DNA of 64,000 bases from Pseudomonas chlororaphis subsp. piscium (GTDB taxonomy: Bacteria > Pseudomonadota > Gammaproteobacteria > Pseudomonadales > Pseudomonadaceae), in the NCBI RefSeq assembly GCF_003850345.1, contig NZ_CP027707.1, positions 2,914,001-2,978,000 on the forward strand, read 5' to 3'. Shown one piece after another: positions 1-7,968 of this stretch. The translations under genes were made by a program, and so were the position numbers. The notes beneath the pieces are model-generated. The model saw nothing but the letters and a program-made list of their open reading frames with translations, was not told the DNA's origin and ran no database searches. Every line of letters starts with the position of its first letter. The stretch's first letter is position 1.

Positions 1-253
1 GCGCCTCGCTGTTGCGCTCGAAGGCGACGGCCAGTTCGTCGAGGACCCGGGCGCGCAACGCGCTGTCGTCGGTCCAGTCACTGTTGAAGGCGCGCACGGC
101 CGCGGCGATGGCCGCATCGGCCTCGGCGCCGCCGCCATCGGCGTAGTGGCCGATGACTTTGGAGGTGGCCGGGTCGATGGATTCACGGTGTTCGGTCGAA
201 TCGACCCAGGCGCCGTCGATCCAGTGTTTGGCAACGGTGTTGGATATAGTCAT
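1..253 (-). CDS. Aldehyde dehydrogenase, N-terminal part (cut by window edge)
   Basis: Only the first 84 codons are present; the rest lies left of the window. The protein begins MTISNTVAKHWIDGAWVDS and continues with IDPATSKVIGHYADG, the usual opening of NAD(P)-dependent aldehyde dehydrogenases, which oxidise aldehydes to acids. The catalytic Cys/Glu region is not in view, so the substrate cannot be told. The ATG is preceded by GGAGAACACTGCC. The gene follows the GMC oxidoreductase by 16 bases on the same strand. An alcohol-oxidase plus aldehyde-dehydrogenase pair, as in choline-to-betaine type pathways, is therefore likely (inference). Confidence 0.8.
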   Translation of the reverse strand, partial: MTISNTVAKHWIDGAWVDSTEHRESIDPATSKVIGHYADGGGAEADAAIAAAVRAFNSDWTDDSALRARVLDELAVAFERNSEA

Positions 254-269
254 GGCAGTGTTCTCCGGC

Positions 270-1919
270 TCAGCTGTAGCGGCGCGCGATGTATTCGGCG
301 GTGGCAATGGTGGTGACGTTGGTGGCGACCGAGATGGCGTCCGGGAAGATCGACGCGTCGACCACCCGCAGGCCCTGCACGCCGTGTACTCGGCCTTCCA
401 GGTCGACCACGGTGCCGGGGTCGCCGGCATGGCCCATCGGGGCGCTGGAGGTGGGGTGGTGGTAGGTGTCGAGGGTGGTCAGCATCGACTGCTCGATCTG
501 CTGGTCACTGCTGGCCTGGGCGCCCGGGTTCAGTTCCGAATGGATCAGGTCCTTCAGCGGCGCGGTCTGGCCGATCTTGCGCGCCAGCTTCACCCCTTCC
601 AGCAGGCGGGCGCGGTCCTCAGCCTGGGCCAGGAAGTTGAGGTCGATCAGCGGCGCCTGGGCCGGGTCGCGGCTGGCCAGTTTCAGGCTGCCCACCGACA
701 GCGGGCGGGTCAGGGCCACGGCCAGGACAAAACCGACCTTGGTCGGGCTCTGGTCGTGGGGGAACAGGTGGGTGGCGGTGATGTGCAGGTCGAGGTCGCC
801 ATTTTTCGCCGTGGAGCTGTGGGTCCAGAGCTTGGCGCCGATGGCCGGGGACTGCTTGCCGATCAGCTCGGGGCGCGCGGCATAGGCGTTGTAGTAGAAG
901 GGGTGATCCTTGATCCGTTGGCCGACGGGCAGGGCGGCGACCAGGGGGATAGACAGCGACGCCAGGTGGTCGCGCGGGCCGATGCCGGAGCGCAGCAGAA
1001 TGGCCGCGCTGCCGTAGGTGCCGGCGGACAGTATGACTTCGCCCGCATGGATGACTTCGCCGCTGGCCAGGCGCACGCCGGTGGCGCGGCGGCCGTCGAA
1101 CAGCACCTTGTCCACCAGCACGTCGCCGCGGATCTGCAGGTTGCCGCGGGCCCGCACGGCATTGTCGAGGTAGGCGATGCCGGTGTTGACCCGCACGCCG
1201 TCGACGATGTTCATCGGGTAGGGGCCGACACCGTTGGCGTCGGGGCCGTCGAAGTCGTCGACCACGCGGTAGCCGTTGGCGACGGTGGCGTCGACGAAGG
1301 CTTGCTGCATGGGGGTGATGTCATTGCGGGTCAGTTGGTGCACCGGCAGGGGGCCGTCGTGACCATGCAGTTCGGCGCTGCCGGTGTTGCGTTTTTCCAG
1401 CTTCTTGAACGACGGCAGCAATTCTTCATAGGACCAGCCAGGCAGGTTCCAGTTGACCAGGTCCTGCTTGCGTGCGCGGATCGCCACCGCGCCGTTGACC
1501 GCCGAGCTGCCGCCCAGCACCTTGCCGCGAATCGCGTGGATCGGATGGCCGATGTAGCCGGGCAAGGTCTGGTAGCCCCAGTCGCTGCTGGCATCGCCAC
1601 CGACGCTGTCGCTGCTGGCGATCACTTTCGGGTAGTCGCGGGTGCCGTAGACGTGGCCGGCTTCGAGCAGCAGCACCTGGCGCTCGCTGCGTTCGCTCAG
1701 GCGCCGGGCCAGGACCGCGCCGGCGGAACCGCCGCCGATGATCAGGACGTCGACCGGGTTGCCGGCACTGCCGTCGCGCTTGCCGTTGGCGCCTTGCGGG
1801 GCTGCCGCGAAAGCGGGGCCGGCGCCCAGCATGGAACCGATGGCCAGGGTCGCCGAGCCGGCGACTGTCTGGGCCAGCAGTTTGCGGCGCGAAGGGTTTT
1901 CTGGTTGGTGGTGACTCAT
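270..1919 (-). CDS. GMC-family FAD oxidoreductase, Tat-exported (choline/alcohol dehydrogenase-like)
   Basis: This 549-residue protein of the glucose-methanol-choline family oxidises an alcohol to an aldehyde using FAD. It opens with a twin-arginine signal (SRRKLLAQTVAG, residues 10-21) followed by an Ala-rich hydrophobic stretch, so it is probably exported folded to the periplasm. The dinucleotide motif GGGSAGAVLARRLSE lies near residues 62-76. The C-terminal catalytic segment has His487/His488 (TYHHPTSSAPMG) and Asn534 (ATNVTTIA), as in the family. The start has GGGAGATGAGCG before the ATG. It is co-directional with the aldehyde dehydrogenase downstream and a LysR gene upstream. The substrate is unknown. 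Confidence 0.88.
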   Translation of the reverse strand: MSHHQPENPSRRKLLAQTVAGSATLAIGSMLGAGPAFAAAPQGANGKRDGSAGNPVDVLIIGGGSAGAVLARRLSERSERQVLLLEAGHVYGTRDYPKVIASSDSVGGDASSDWGYQTLPGYIGHPIHAIRGKVLGGSSAVNGAVAIRARKQDLVNWNLPGWSYEELLPSFKKLEKRNTGSAELHGHDGPLPVHQLTRNDITPMQQAFVDATVANGYRVVDDFDGPDANGVGPYPMNIVDGVRVNTGIAYLDNAVRARGNLQIRGDVLVDKVLFDGRRATGVRLASGEVIHAGEVILSAGTYGSAAILLRSGIGPRDHLASLSIPLVAALPVGQRIKDHPFYYNAYAARPELIGKQSPAIGAKLWTHSSTAKNGDLDLHITATHLFPHDQSPTKVGFVLAVALTRPLSVGSLKLASRDPAQAPLIDLNFLAQAEDRARLLEGVKLARKIGQTAPLKDLIHSELNPGAQASSDQQIEQSMLTTLDTYHHPTSSAPMGHAGDPGTVVDLEGRVHGVQGLRVVDASIFPDAISVATNVTTIATAEYIARRYS

Positions 1920-2004
1920 CGCTCATCTCCCATAGCAGGCGAATGCCTGTCAGATGGAAGATGAGGCTAAGGTGCGCCCGGGTTGAGCGACAGCCACTCT
2001 AAAG

Positions 2005-2019
2005 TGAACCGCTGGTTCA
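2005..2019. promoter_or_regulatory. Candidate LysR operator upstream of the GMC gene
   Basis: A perfect 15-base inverted repeat, TGAACC-GCT-GGTTCA, lies 86 bases upstream of the GMC oxidoreductase ATG, just after the LysR stop codon. Placement and dyad form fit a LysR-type activator site controlling the oxidoreductase/aldehyde dehydrogenase pair. Binding is inferred, not shown. Confidence 0.4.
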
Positions 2020-2052
2020 GTATTACTTGACCAGGCAGCGGGCCCCGCGCAG

Positions 2053-2994
2053 TCAGGCGCTGGAGCCGCTCGCCAGCAGCCCGCGAGCGATCAAAGCCGC
2101 GTCCCAGGGCGCCGGGCGACCGATTTCCTCGCCGAGAAATTGAATCAGCGCCTGGACCTTGGGCGGGGTTTTCAGGGTCTTGAGGTACACCGCCGAGATG
2201 TGCCCGCCGGACGGCGCATAGTCGTCCAGCACCGACACCAGCCGGCCGTCGAGCAGGGCGTCGGCCGCCAGGAAGGTTGGCAGAATCGCCAGTCCCAGGC
2301 CGGCCAGCGCGCCTTCGAGCAACTGATGCCCGGAGTCGGTGCGCATCCGCACGCGGACCCGGAACGAGTGCTGCGCGCCGTCCAGCGGCAGGCTCCACAT
2401 GCCGTTGGGCTCGCGGTTGTAGTAGATCAGCCCGTCGTGCTGCTGCAGGTTGCCGGGGTGTTCGGGAGTGCCCTGGCGCGCCAGGTAGTCGGGGCTGGCG
2501 CAGATCAGGTGGCGGTTCTCGGTCAGCGGCCGTGCCACCAGGCAGGAATCGTGGAGGTTGCCCAGGCGGATGGCGACGTCGAAGTGGCCATCTTGCAGGT
2601 TGGCGACCTTGTCCTGGGCTTCCATGTCCACGCACAGTTGCGGGTATTGCAGGGCGAAGCGCGCCAGCAGCGGCGCCAGGTAGCGCGGGGTGAAGGCCAT
2701 CGGCGCGGCCAGGCGCAGGGTGCCGCCGAGGCTGGCCTGGCGGTCCTGCACCGACTCTTCGGCGCGCGCCAGGTCCAGCAGGATGCGCGTGCAATCGGCG
2801 TAGAACAGCTGGCCGGCCTCGGTCAGCTTCAGCGGCCGGCCACGGGTCAGCAACACCACGCCCAGGCGCTTTTCCAGCTGTTGCATGCGTTGGCTGACCA
2901 GCGACTTGGTGGTCCCCAGGCGTCGCCCGGCTTCGGAAAAACTGGCCGCCTCGACGACGGCGACGAAGGTGCTCATGTCCGAGAATTTATTCAC
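2053..2994 (-). CDS. LysR-family transcriptional regulator
   Basis: A 313-residue LysR regulator. The N-terminal winged HTH (residues 1-60) has the typical FVAVVEAASFSEAGRRLGTT and a recognition helix with QRMQQLEKRLGVVLL; the ligand-binding domain follows. I chose the GTG at 2994 because AGGAG sits seven bases before it and the product then starts MNKFSDMSTFVAVVE, normal for the family; the in-frame ATG at 3096 would add 34 residues with no family match. The gene lies upstream of, and co-directional with, the GMC oxidoreductase operon and probably controls it. The SxxxxxQRMQQLE helix resembles CrgA-type LysR proteins. Confidence 0.85.
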   Translation of the reverse strand: MNKFSDMSTFVAVVEAASFSEAGRRLGTTKSLVSQRMQQLEKRLGVVLLTRGRPLKLTEAGQLFYADCTRILLDLARAEESVQDRQASLGGTLRLAAPMAFTPRYLAPLLARFALQYPQLCVDMEAQDKVANLQDGHFDVAIRLGNLHDSCLVARPLTENRHLICASPDYLARQGTPEHPGNLQQHDGLIYYNREPNGMWSLPLDGAQHSFRVRVRMRTDSGHQLLEGALAGLGLAILPTFLAADALLDGRLVSVLDDYAPSGGHISAVYLKTLKTPPKVQALIQFLGEEIGRPAPWDAALIARGLLASGSSA

Positions 2995-3406
2995 CGCCAC
3001 TCCTGTTGCCCTGGGTTGAAGAACCTGAAAAGAACCACGCAGGTTCGCGTGGTGCTCAGGGGCGCCATGAGAAGCCAAGCGCATCGGACAACGCAAGTGG
3101 CGAAATGGCCAGAGACGAAATGGCCAGCCGGGGCAACAGGCAGGGGCGGCTGTTGCCGATGGGCCAGCGCCCGAATTACCCGGTGTTGCCGAGGTTTGGC
3201 GAGGTTCGTACGGTTTTCCGTGGGCCTGTCACTTCGCGGCTATTCTCTAATTTCAGGTCGATGGCCTAGAAGATCCATGTCCACGCCTATGGCCTGATGT
3301 CCTGCTCGCCCGGGTAAAGCGCGTTTCTCAGTGTCGCTGAGCCGTGTCGGGTGTTGCTTCGAGGACCGGCCCCCTCCAGTTCGAGGGCTCTTGATGGCGC
3401 TTCACC
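2995..3406. other. Intergenic region between divergent LysR and PAS-GGDEF-EAL genes
   Basis: About 410 bases without a convincing gene. It must hold the promoters of the LysR gene (leftward) and the cyclic-di-GMP gene (rightward). I see no strong dyad, terminator or REP in it. Short open frames here lack ribosome sites and family features. Confidence 0.5.
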
Positions 3407-5998
3407 GTGATCAGGGACGATGACCGTGATGGCATGCATGCAGTGGCGGCAATGGATATGAGCGTCGGGTCAACGACCGGAGAAGAGGCGGCTGACTTTT
3501 TCGCGCAGACCCTGGAACAGGCCAACGATGCCGTGGTGATCATCGACGATCGCAACCAGGTGGTGTTCTTCAATGCGGCGGCCGAGCGCTTCTGGGGCTG
3601 TCAACGGCACGAGGTGCTGGGCGGCGAGGTCGGCACGCTGGTGCCGATCCCCATCCGCTCGCGGAACGACGGCGAGACCGGGGTCAACAAGATCATCGGC
3701 ACCAGCCGCGATGTGTGCATCACCCGCAAGGATGGCGAAGAACGCTGGGGCGCGATGGCAATCTCAAAAATCACTCTGCAGGGGCGCATGCTCTATGCCG
3801 CCTTTTTCAAGGACGTGACCCAGACGCGGCTGAAGGATATCGAGCAGCGCTTGCTGTCGATGTCGGTCAACGCCAGCAGCTCGGCCACCTGCATCGTCGA
3901 CGCCGACGGCCGGCTGATCTACATCAACGACGGGCTGGTGCGCTTGCTCGGGTATTCCCGCGAGGAATTGCTGGAGCGCTCGCCGCAGATGTTCTTCGTC
4001 GCCGATACCCCGGGGGAGGCCCAGGCCGACGAGCTGCACCTGGAGAGCATCCTCAGTGGCCAGCCCCATGAAGCCTGTGGCCTGGTCAGCAAGCGCAACG
4101 GCCAGCGGCTGTGGGTGCATGTCTGCTCGGCGCCGGTGTTCGACGCCAAGGGGCGGATCGGCAACATCGTCATAGTGTTCACCGACATCACCCGTTCCAG
4201 GCTGCCCGAAGTGCTGCAGGACAAGGTCATCGGCGCCCTGTTGCAAGAGCAGCCCCTGGAGAACGTGTTGACCCTGCTGTGCCAGGAAATCGAGCGCCTG
4301 GCGCCGGAGGTCGTCGTCTCGATACTCAGCGTGGACCCGCAAGGGCTGCTGCATCACCTGGCCAGCCCCAGCCTGCCAGCCGACTACTCCAGGGCCATGG
4401 AGGAGCTGCCGATCGGGCCCGCCGCCGGCTCCTGCGGCACCGCGGCCTTTCGTGGCGAGCCGGTGCTGGTCACTGATATCGACACCGATCCGCTGTGGGC
4501 CGATTACCGCTGGCTGGCGCAGCAGGCCGGGGTGCGGGCCTGTTGGTCGATGCCGGTGCGCAACAGCGGCGGCAGGGTCTGCGCGACCTTTGCCCTGTAC
4601 TTCAGGGAGAGCCGCAAGCCCGATACCACCCATACCCACCTGATCATGACCGGGACCCACTTGTGCATGCTGGCCCTGGAGCGCGAGGAGGCGCGCCAGT
4701 CGATCCGCCGCATGGCCTGCTCCGATGCCCTGACCGGCTTGCCCAACCGCAGTTCCCTGCTGGCCGAGGCCAACCGCAGCCTCGCCGAGGTCGCCCTGGA
4801 GCAGGGCGAGCTGGCGGTGCTGTATGTCGACCTGGACCGCTTCAAGCAGGTCAACGATGCCCTGGGGCATGCCTCGGGCGACGAGCTGCTGCAGGTCATG
4901 GCGCAACGGCTGTGCAGCGTGCTGCGCGAGTCGGACATCGTCGGGCGGCTGTCGAGCGACGAGTTCGTGCTGGTGCTGCCCCGGATGAACGCCACCCGGG
5001 TCACGGCCTTTCTCGAACGCCTGATGCTGACCCTGGGCGCCCCGGCCGATATTGCCGGGACCGCCATGATTCCTTCGGCCAGCGTCGGCGTCAGCCTGTA
5101 CCCCAGCGACGGCCAGGACATGGAAAGCCTGCTGCACTGCGCCGATATCGCCATGTACCAGGCCAAGCGTACCGAGCGCGGCGGTTTCAGGTTCTTCCTC
5201 GAGGAGATGGACCAGCTCGCCCAGCAGCGCCTGCAGCTGGAGACGGCGCTGCGCCAGGCCCTGACCAGCGACGGCCTGCACCTGGTCTATCAACCGCAGA
5301 TCGATTTGCACACCAATGGCCTGGTCGGGGTCGAGGCGCTGGCGCGCTGGGAGCATCCGAGCCTGGGCACTATCCCGCCCGCGCAATTCATCGCGCTGGC
5401 CGAGGAGTGCGGGTTGATCAACTACCTCAGCCAGTGGGTGCTGTGCGAAGCCTGCGAGCAACTGGCGCGCTGGCGCCAATCGGGAATTCGGGTGCCGTCC
5501 ATCTCGGTCAACCTGTCGCCGATCAACTTCCATAACCTCAACCTGGCGGCCCTGATCGCCCGCCAGTTGCAGCGCTGCGGCCTGCAGCCGGCGGACCTGT
5601 GCGTGGAGGTGACGGAGGGCGTTTTCCTGTGCAGCAGCCCGACTACCGAGCAGACCATCCAGGACCTGCATACCCTGGGCGTGCGCCTGGCCATCGATGA
5701 CTTTGGCGCGGGCTATTCCAGCCTGGGCTATCTGCGACGCTTGCCGATCAGCGAGCTGAAGCTGGACCAGAGCTTCGTCGAGGAGCTGGAGCACGACGCC
5801 TCCTGTCGCGCCTTGAGCGAGGCGGTCATCGGCATCGGCAAGGGCCTGTCCCTGCGGGTGGTCGCCGAGGGCATCGAACACGCCGCGCAGCGCGACATCT
5901 TGCAGGCGCGGGGCTATGACGTGGGGCAGGGCCAGCTGTTTTCCTCACCCATGCCGGCCCGGGTGTTCGGGCAGTGGTTTGTTGGTTGGCACGGTTAG
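3407..5998 (+). CDS. PAS-PAS-GAF-GGDEF-EAL cyclic-di-GMP protein (DosP-like)
   Basis: An 863-residue sensor/effector of cyclic-di-GMP signalling. The domain order is PAS (about 30-140), PAS (about 145-265), GAF-like (about 275-430), GGDEF (about 435-595) and EAL (about 605-860). The GGDEF signature is SSDEF (516-520), so cyclase activity is doubtful. The EAL site looks complete: E643 of EALAR, N702, E734/E737, D764-D765 (IDDFGAGY), K785, E821 and Q841. A working phosphodiesterase is therefore expected. Order and local sequence resemble E. coli DosP, but the first PAS has no His in the segment where DosP carries its haem ligand. No transmembrane segment is seen, so it is cytosolic. The GTG start at 3407 is uncertain; ATGs at 3434, 3452 and 3458 are alternatives. 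Confidence 0.88.
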   Translation: MIRDDDRDGMHAVAAMDMSVGSTTGEEAADFFAQTLEQANDAVVIIDDRNQVVFFNAAAERFWGCQRHEVLGGEVGTLVPIPIRSRNDGETGVNKIIGTSRDVCITRKDGEERWGAMAISKITLQGRMLYAAFFKDVTQTRLKDIEQRLLSMSVNASSSATCIVDADGRLIYINDGLVRLLGYSREELLERSPQMFFVADTPGEAQADELHLESILSGQPHEACGLVSKRNGQRLWVHVCSAPVFDAKGRIGNIVIVFTDITRSRLPEVLQDKVIGALLQEQPLENVLTLLCQEIERLAPEVVVSILSVDPQGLLHHLASPSLPADYSRAMEELPIGPAAGSCGTAAFRGEPVLVTDIDTDPLWADYRWLAQQAGVRACWSMPVRNSGGRVCATFALYFRESRKPDTTHTHLIMTGTHLCMLALEREEARQSIRRMACSDALTGLPNRSSLLAEANRSLAEVALEQGELAVLYVDLDRFKQVNDALGHASGDELLQVMAQRLCSVLRESDIVGRLSSDEFVLVLPRMNATRVTAFLERLMLTLGAPADIAGTAMIPSASVGVSLYPSDGQDMESLLHCADIAMYQAKRTERGGFRFFLEEMDQLAQQRLQLETALRQALTSDGLHLVYQPQIDLHTNGLVGVEALARWEHPSLGTIPPAQFIALAEECGLINYLSQWVLCEACEQLARWRQSGIRVPSISVNLSPINFHNLNLAALIARQLQRCGLQPADLCVEVTEGVFLCSSPTTEQTIQDLHTLGVRLAIDDFGAGYSSLGYLRRLPISELKLDQSFVEELEHDASCRALSEAVIGIGKGLSLRVVAEGIEHAAQRDILQARGYDVGQGQLFSSPMPARVFGQWFVGWHG

Positions 5999-6378
5999 CC
6001 GGCGGGGTGATTCGGGCCTGCACCGCCATCAAAGACCAAGGCCTGCCGGGCGCCAGGAACGGGCTGGGCTATTTGAAGAGTATTTTCCTTAAATCAAGTT
6101 ATTAGCCCGTAGGAAACTTCTATTTTTCTTCGTGGAAAACCAACTAATCCTGACAGATTTTTAGTTATGGTTTATGGGCGAATAGCACTTTGCTAGTGTG
6201 TCGATTTTTTAAAACTTGTAACCGCTGGCGTATTCCCTGAGCGACTGATGTGATGCTGGAAAATCATTTGTCAGCGGTATTTTTGTGGGCTTTAGTGGGG
6301 AAGGAAAACAATCCAGGGACACTGCCATACCGCGTGAGTTAACTCATCGGTGGCTTAAATATAATAAAAAGGTGATCC
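5999..6378. other. AT-rich upstream region of the LysP-type permease operon
   Basis: About 380 bases with no credible gene and clearly richer in A+T than its flanks (runs such as CTATTTTTCTTCG and ATTTTTTAAAAC). It probably carries the promoter and a long leader for the permease operon. It contains a perfect 12-base palindrome TGAGTTAACTCA (6335-6346), 33 bases before the permease start, a plausible operator. Confidence 0.55.
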
Positions 6379-7968
6379 ATGACAGACTCCACAAAAGTGC
6401 CGGGTGCGTGCGACATGGCCGGCGATTTTCACAGCGAGAAAACCACTGGCGGGTTGAAACGAACCCTGACGCCCCGGCACCTGAGCATGATCGCCATTGG
6501 CGGCAGCATCGGCACCGGGCTGTTCGTTGCTTCGGGCTCGACCATTGCCCAGTCCGGGCCGGGCGGAGCGCTGCTGGCCTTTGTGGTCATTGGCGCCATG
6601 GTGTTCTTTCTGATGACCAGCCTCGGTGAACTGGCGTCCTGCATGCCGGTCACCGGTTCGTTTTCCACTTATGCCTCGAAGTATGTCGATGAAAGTTTCG
6701 GCTTCGCCCTGGGCTGGAACTACTGGTATGCCTGGGCGGTGACCATTGCTGTGGATCTGGTGGCCGCGCAGATCATCATGGCTTATTGGTTTCCGGATGT
6801 GCCGGGGTATATCTGGAGTGCGGTTTTTTTATTGATTATCACCGCACTCAATATGGCCTCGGTGCGCTTGTTTGGTGAGTCCGAATATTGGTTCGCCCTG
6901 ATTAAAGTCATCACTATCCTGCTGTTTATCACGGTGGGCATTCTGATGCTGTTCGGCATTCTCAGCGGCGGCGAAAATGCCGGCCCCAGGCTCTGGTTGA
7001 TTGGCGATGCGCCTATTGTCGGCGGCCTGGGGGCCTTGGTCGGGGTGGCGATGATCGTGGGGTTTTCGTTCCAGGGCACTGAGTTCGTCGGTATCGCCGC
7101 CGGTGAAACCCGGGACCCCGGGAAAAACGTGCCGCGCGCGGTGCGGCAGATCTTCTGGCGGATCCTGCTGTTCTACGTGCTGACCATCCTGATCATCGGC
7201 CTGTTGATTCCCTACAACGACCCCAGCCTGTTGAGGAATGGGGTGTCCGATATCCGGGTCAGCCCCTTTACCCTGATCTTCGAGCGAGCCGACATGCTCG
7301 GCGCGGCCGCGGTGATGAACGCGGTGATCCTGACCTCGGTGCTGTCCGCCGGGAACTCCGGCATGTATGCCTCCTCGCGGATGCTCTACAGCCTGGCCCT
7401 GGAAGGCAAGGCGCCAGCGATCTTCGCCCGTTTGAGCGCATCCGGCACCCCGCGCTGGGCGTTGCTGGCCACCGCCACGGTGGCGGCCCTGTGCTTCTTG
7501 ACCTTCATTTTCAGCCCGGGGCAGATCTATAACTGGTTGCTCAACACCTCGGGCATGCTCGGTTTTATCGCCTGGCTGGGCATCGCGGTCAGCCACTACC
7601 GGTTTCGTCGCGGCTATGTGCGCCAGGGCCATGACCTGGGCAATCTGCCCTATGTGTCGCGGTTCTTTCCGTTCGGGCCGATTTTCGCCTTTGTCCTGTG
7701 CCTGTTCGTCACCCTGGGGCAGAACTATCAAGCCCTGCTCGGCGACTCGATCGATTGGGCCGGAATGACCGCCACCTATATTGGTCTGGTGCTGTTCCTG
7801 GTGATCTGGCTGGCGCACAAGCTCATCAGTGGATCCAGGTTTGTCAGGTTCGACGACATGAGCTTTTCAATGATTCGCAACAAGTCCGAGACTTGCCCGC
7901 CGCCGGAATCGGCTATGAATGAGAGTGCGGGTCTTCCTGTGCGAATGACCCAGCTCGGAGCCAAGTGA
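6379..7968 (+). CDS. APC-superfamily basic amino-acid permease, LysP-like
   Basis: A 529-residue inner-membrane permease with about 12 hydrophobic segments. The first is typical of the amino acid-polyamine-organocation family (MIAIGGSIGTGLFVASGS). Long stretches match E. coli LysP as I recall it, including FGFALGWNYWYAWAVTIAVD, VGVAMIVGFSFQGTEFVGIA and LLNTSGMLGFIAWLGIA. Proton-driven uptake of lysine or a related cationic amino acid is likely. Compared with LysP it has an N-terminal extension and about 30 extra C-terminal residues. AAAAGGTGATCC precedes the ATG. The stop overlaps the start of the next oxidoreductase gene (TGATG), implying translational coupling and a joint role in using the imported compound. 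Confidence 0.85.
   Translation: MTDSTKVPGACDMAGDFHSEKTTGGLKRTLTPRHLSMIAIGGSIGTGLFVASGSTIAQSGPGGALLAFVVIGAMVFFLMTSLGELASCMPVTGSFSTYASKYVDESFGFALGWNYWYAWAVTIAVDLVAAQIIMAYWFPDVPGYIWSAVFLLIITALNMASVRLFGESEYWFALIKVITILLFITVGILMLFGILSGGENAGPRLWLIGDAPIVGGLGALVGVAMIVGFSFQGTEFVGIAAGETRDPGKNVPRAVRQIFWRILLFYVLTILIIGLLIPYNDPSLLRNGVSDIRVSPFTLIFERADMLGAAAVMNAVILTSVLSAGNSGMYASSRMLYSLALEGKAPAIFARLSASGTPRWALLATATVAALCFLTFIFSPGQIYNWLLNTSGMLGFIAWLGIAVSHYRFRRGYVRQGHDLGNLPYVSRFFPFGPIFAFVLCLFVTLGQNYQALLGDSIDWAGMTATYIGLVLFLVIWLAHKLISGSRFVRFDDMSFSMIRNKSETCPPPESAMNESAGLPVRMTQLGAK

Noticed and set aside
153..1964. A 603-residue plus-strand open frame opposite the GMC oxidoreductase
   Set aside because: It is the antisense of a well-supported family gene, has Gln/Gly/Ala/Val/His-rich low-complexity composition and no domain. 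Such frames are expected in GC-rich DNA.
3006..3269. An 87-codon plus-strand frame between the LysR and DosP-like genes
   Set aside because: No ribosome site, no family and composition unlike a Pseudomonas protein; it lies in a promoter region.
6100..6260. Sigma-54 promoter near AATAGCACTTTGCTAG
   Set aside because: The GG and GC elements are not at the required spacing.
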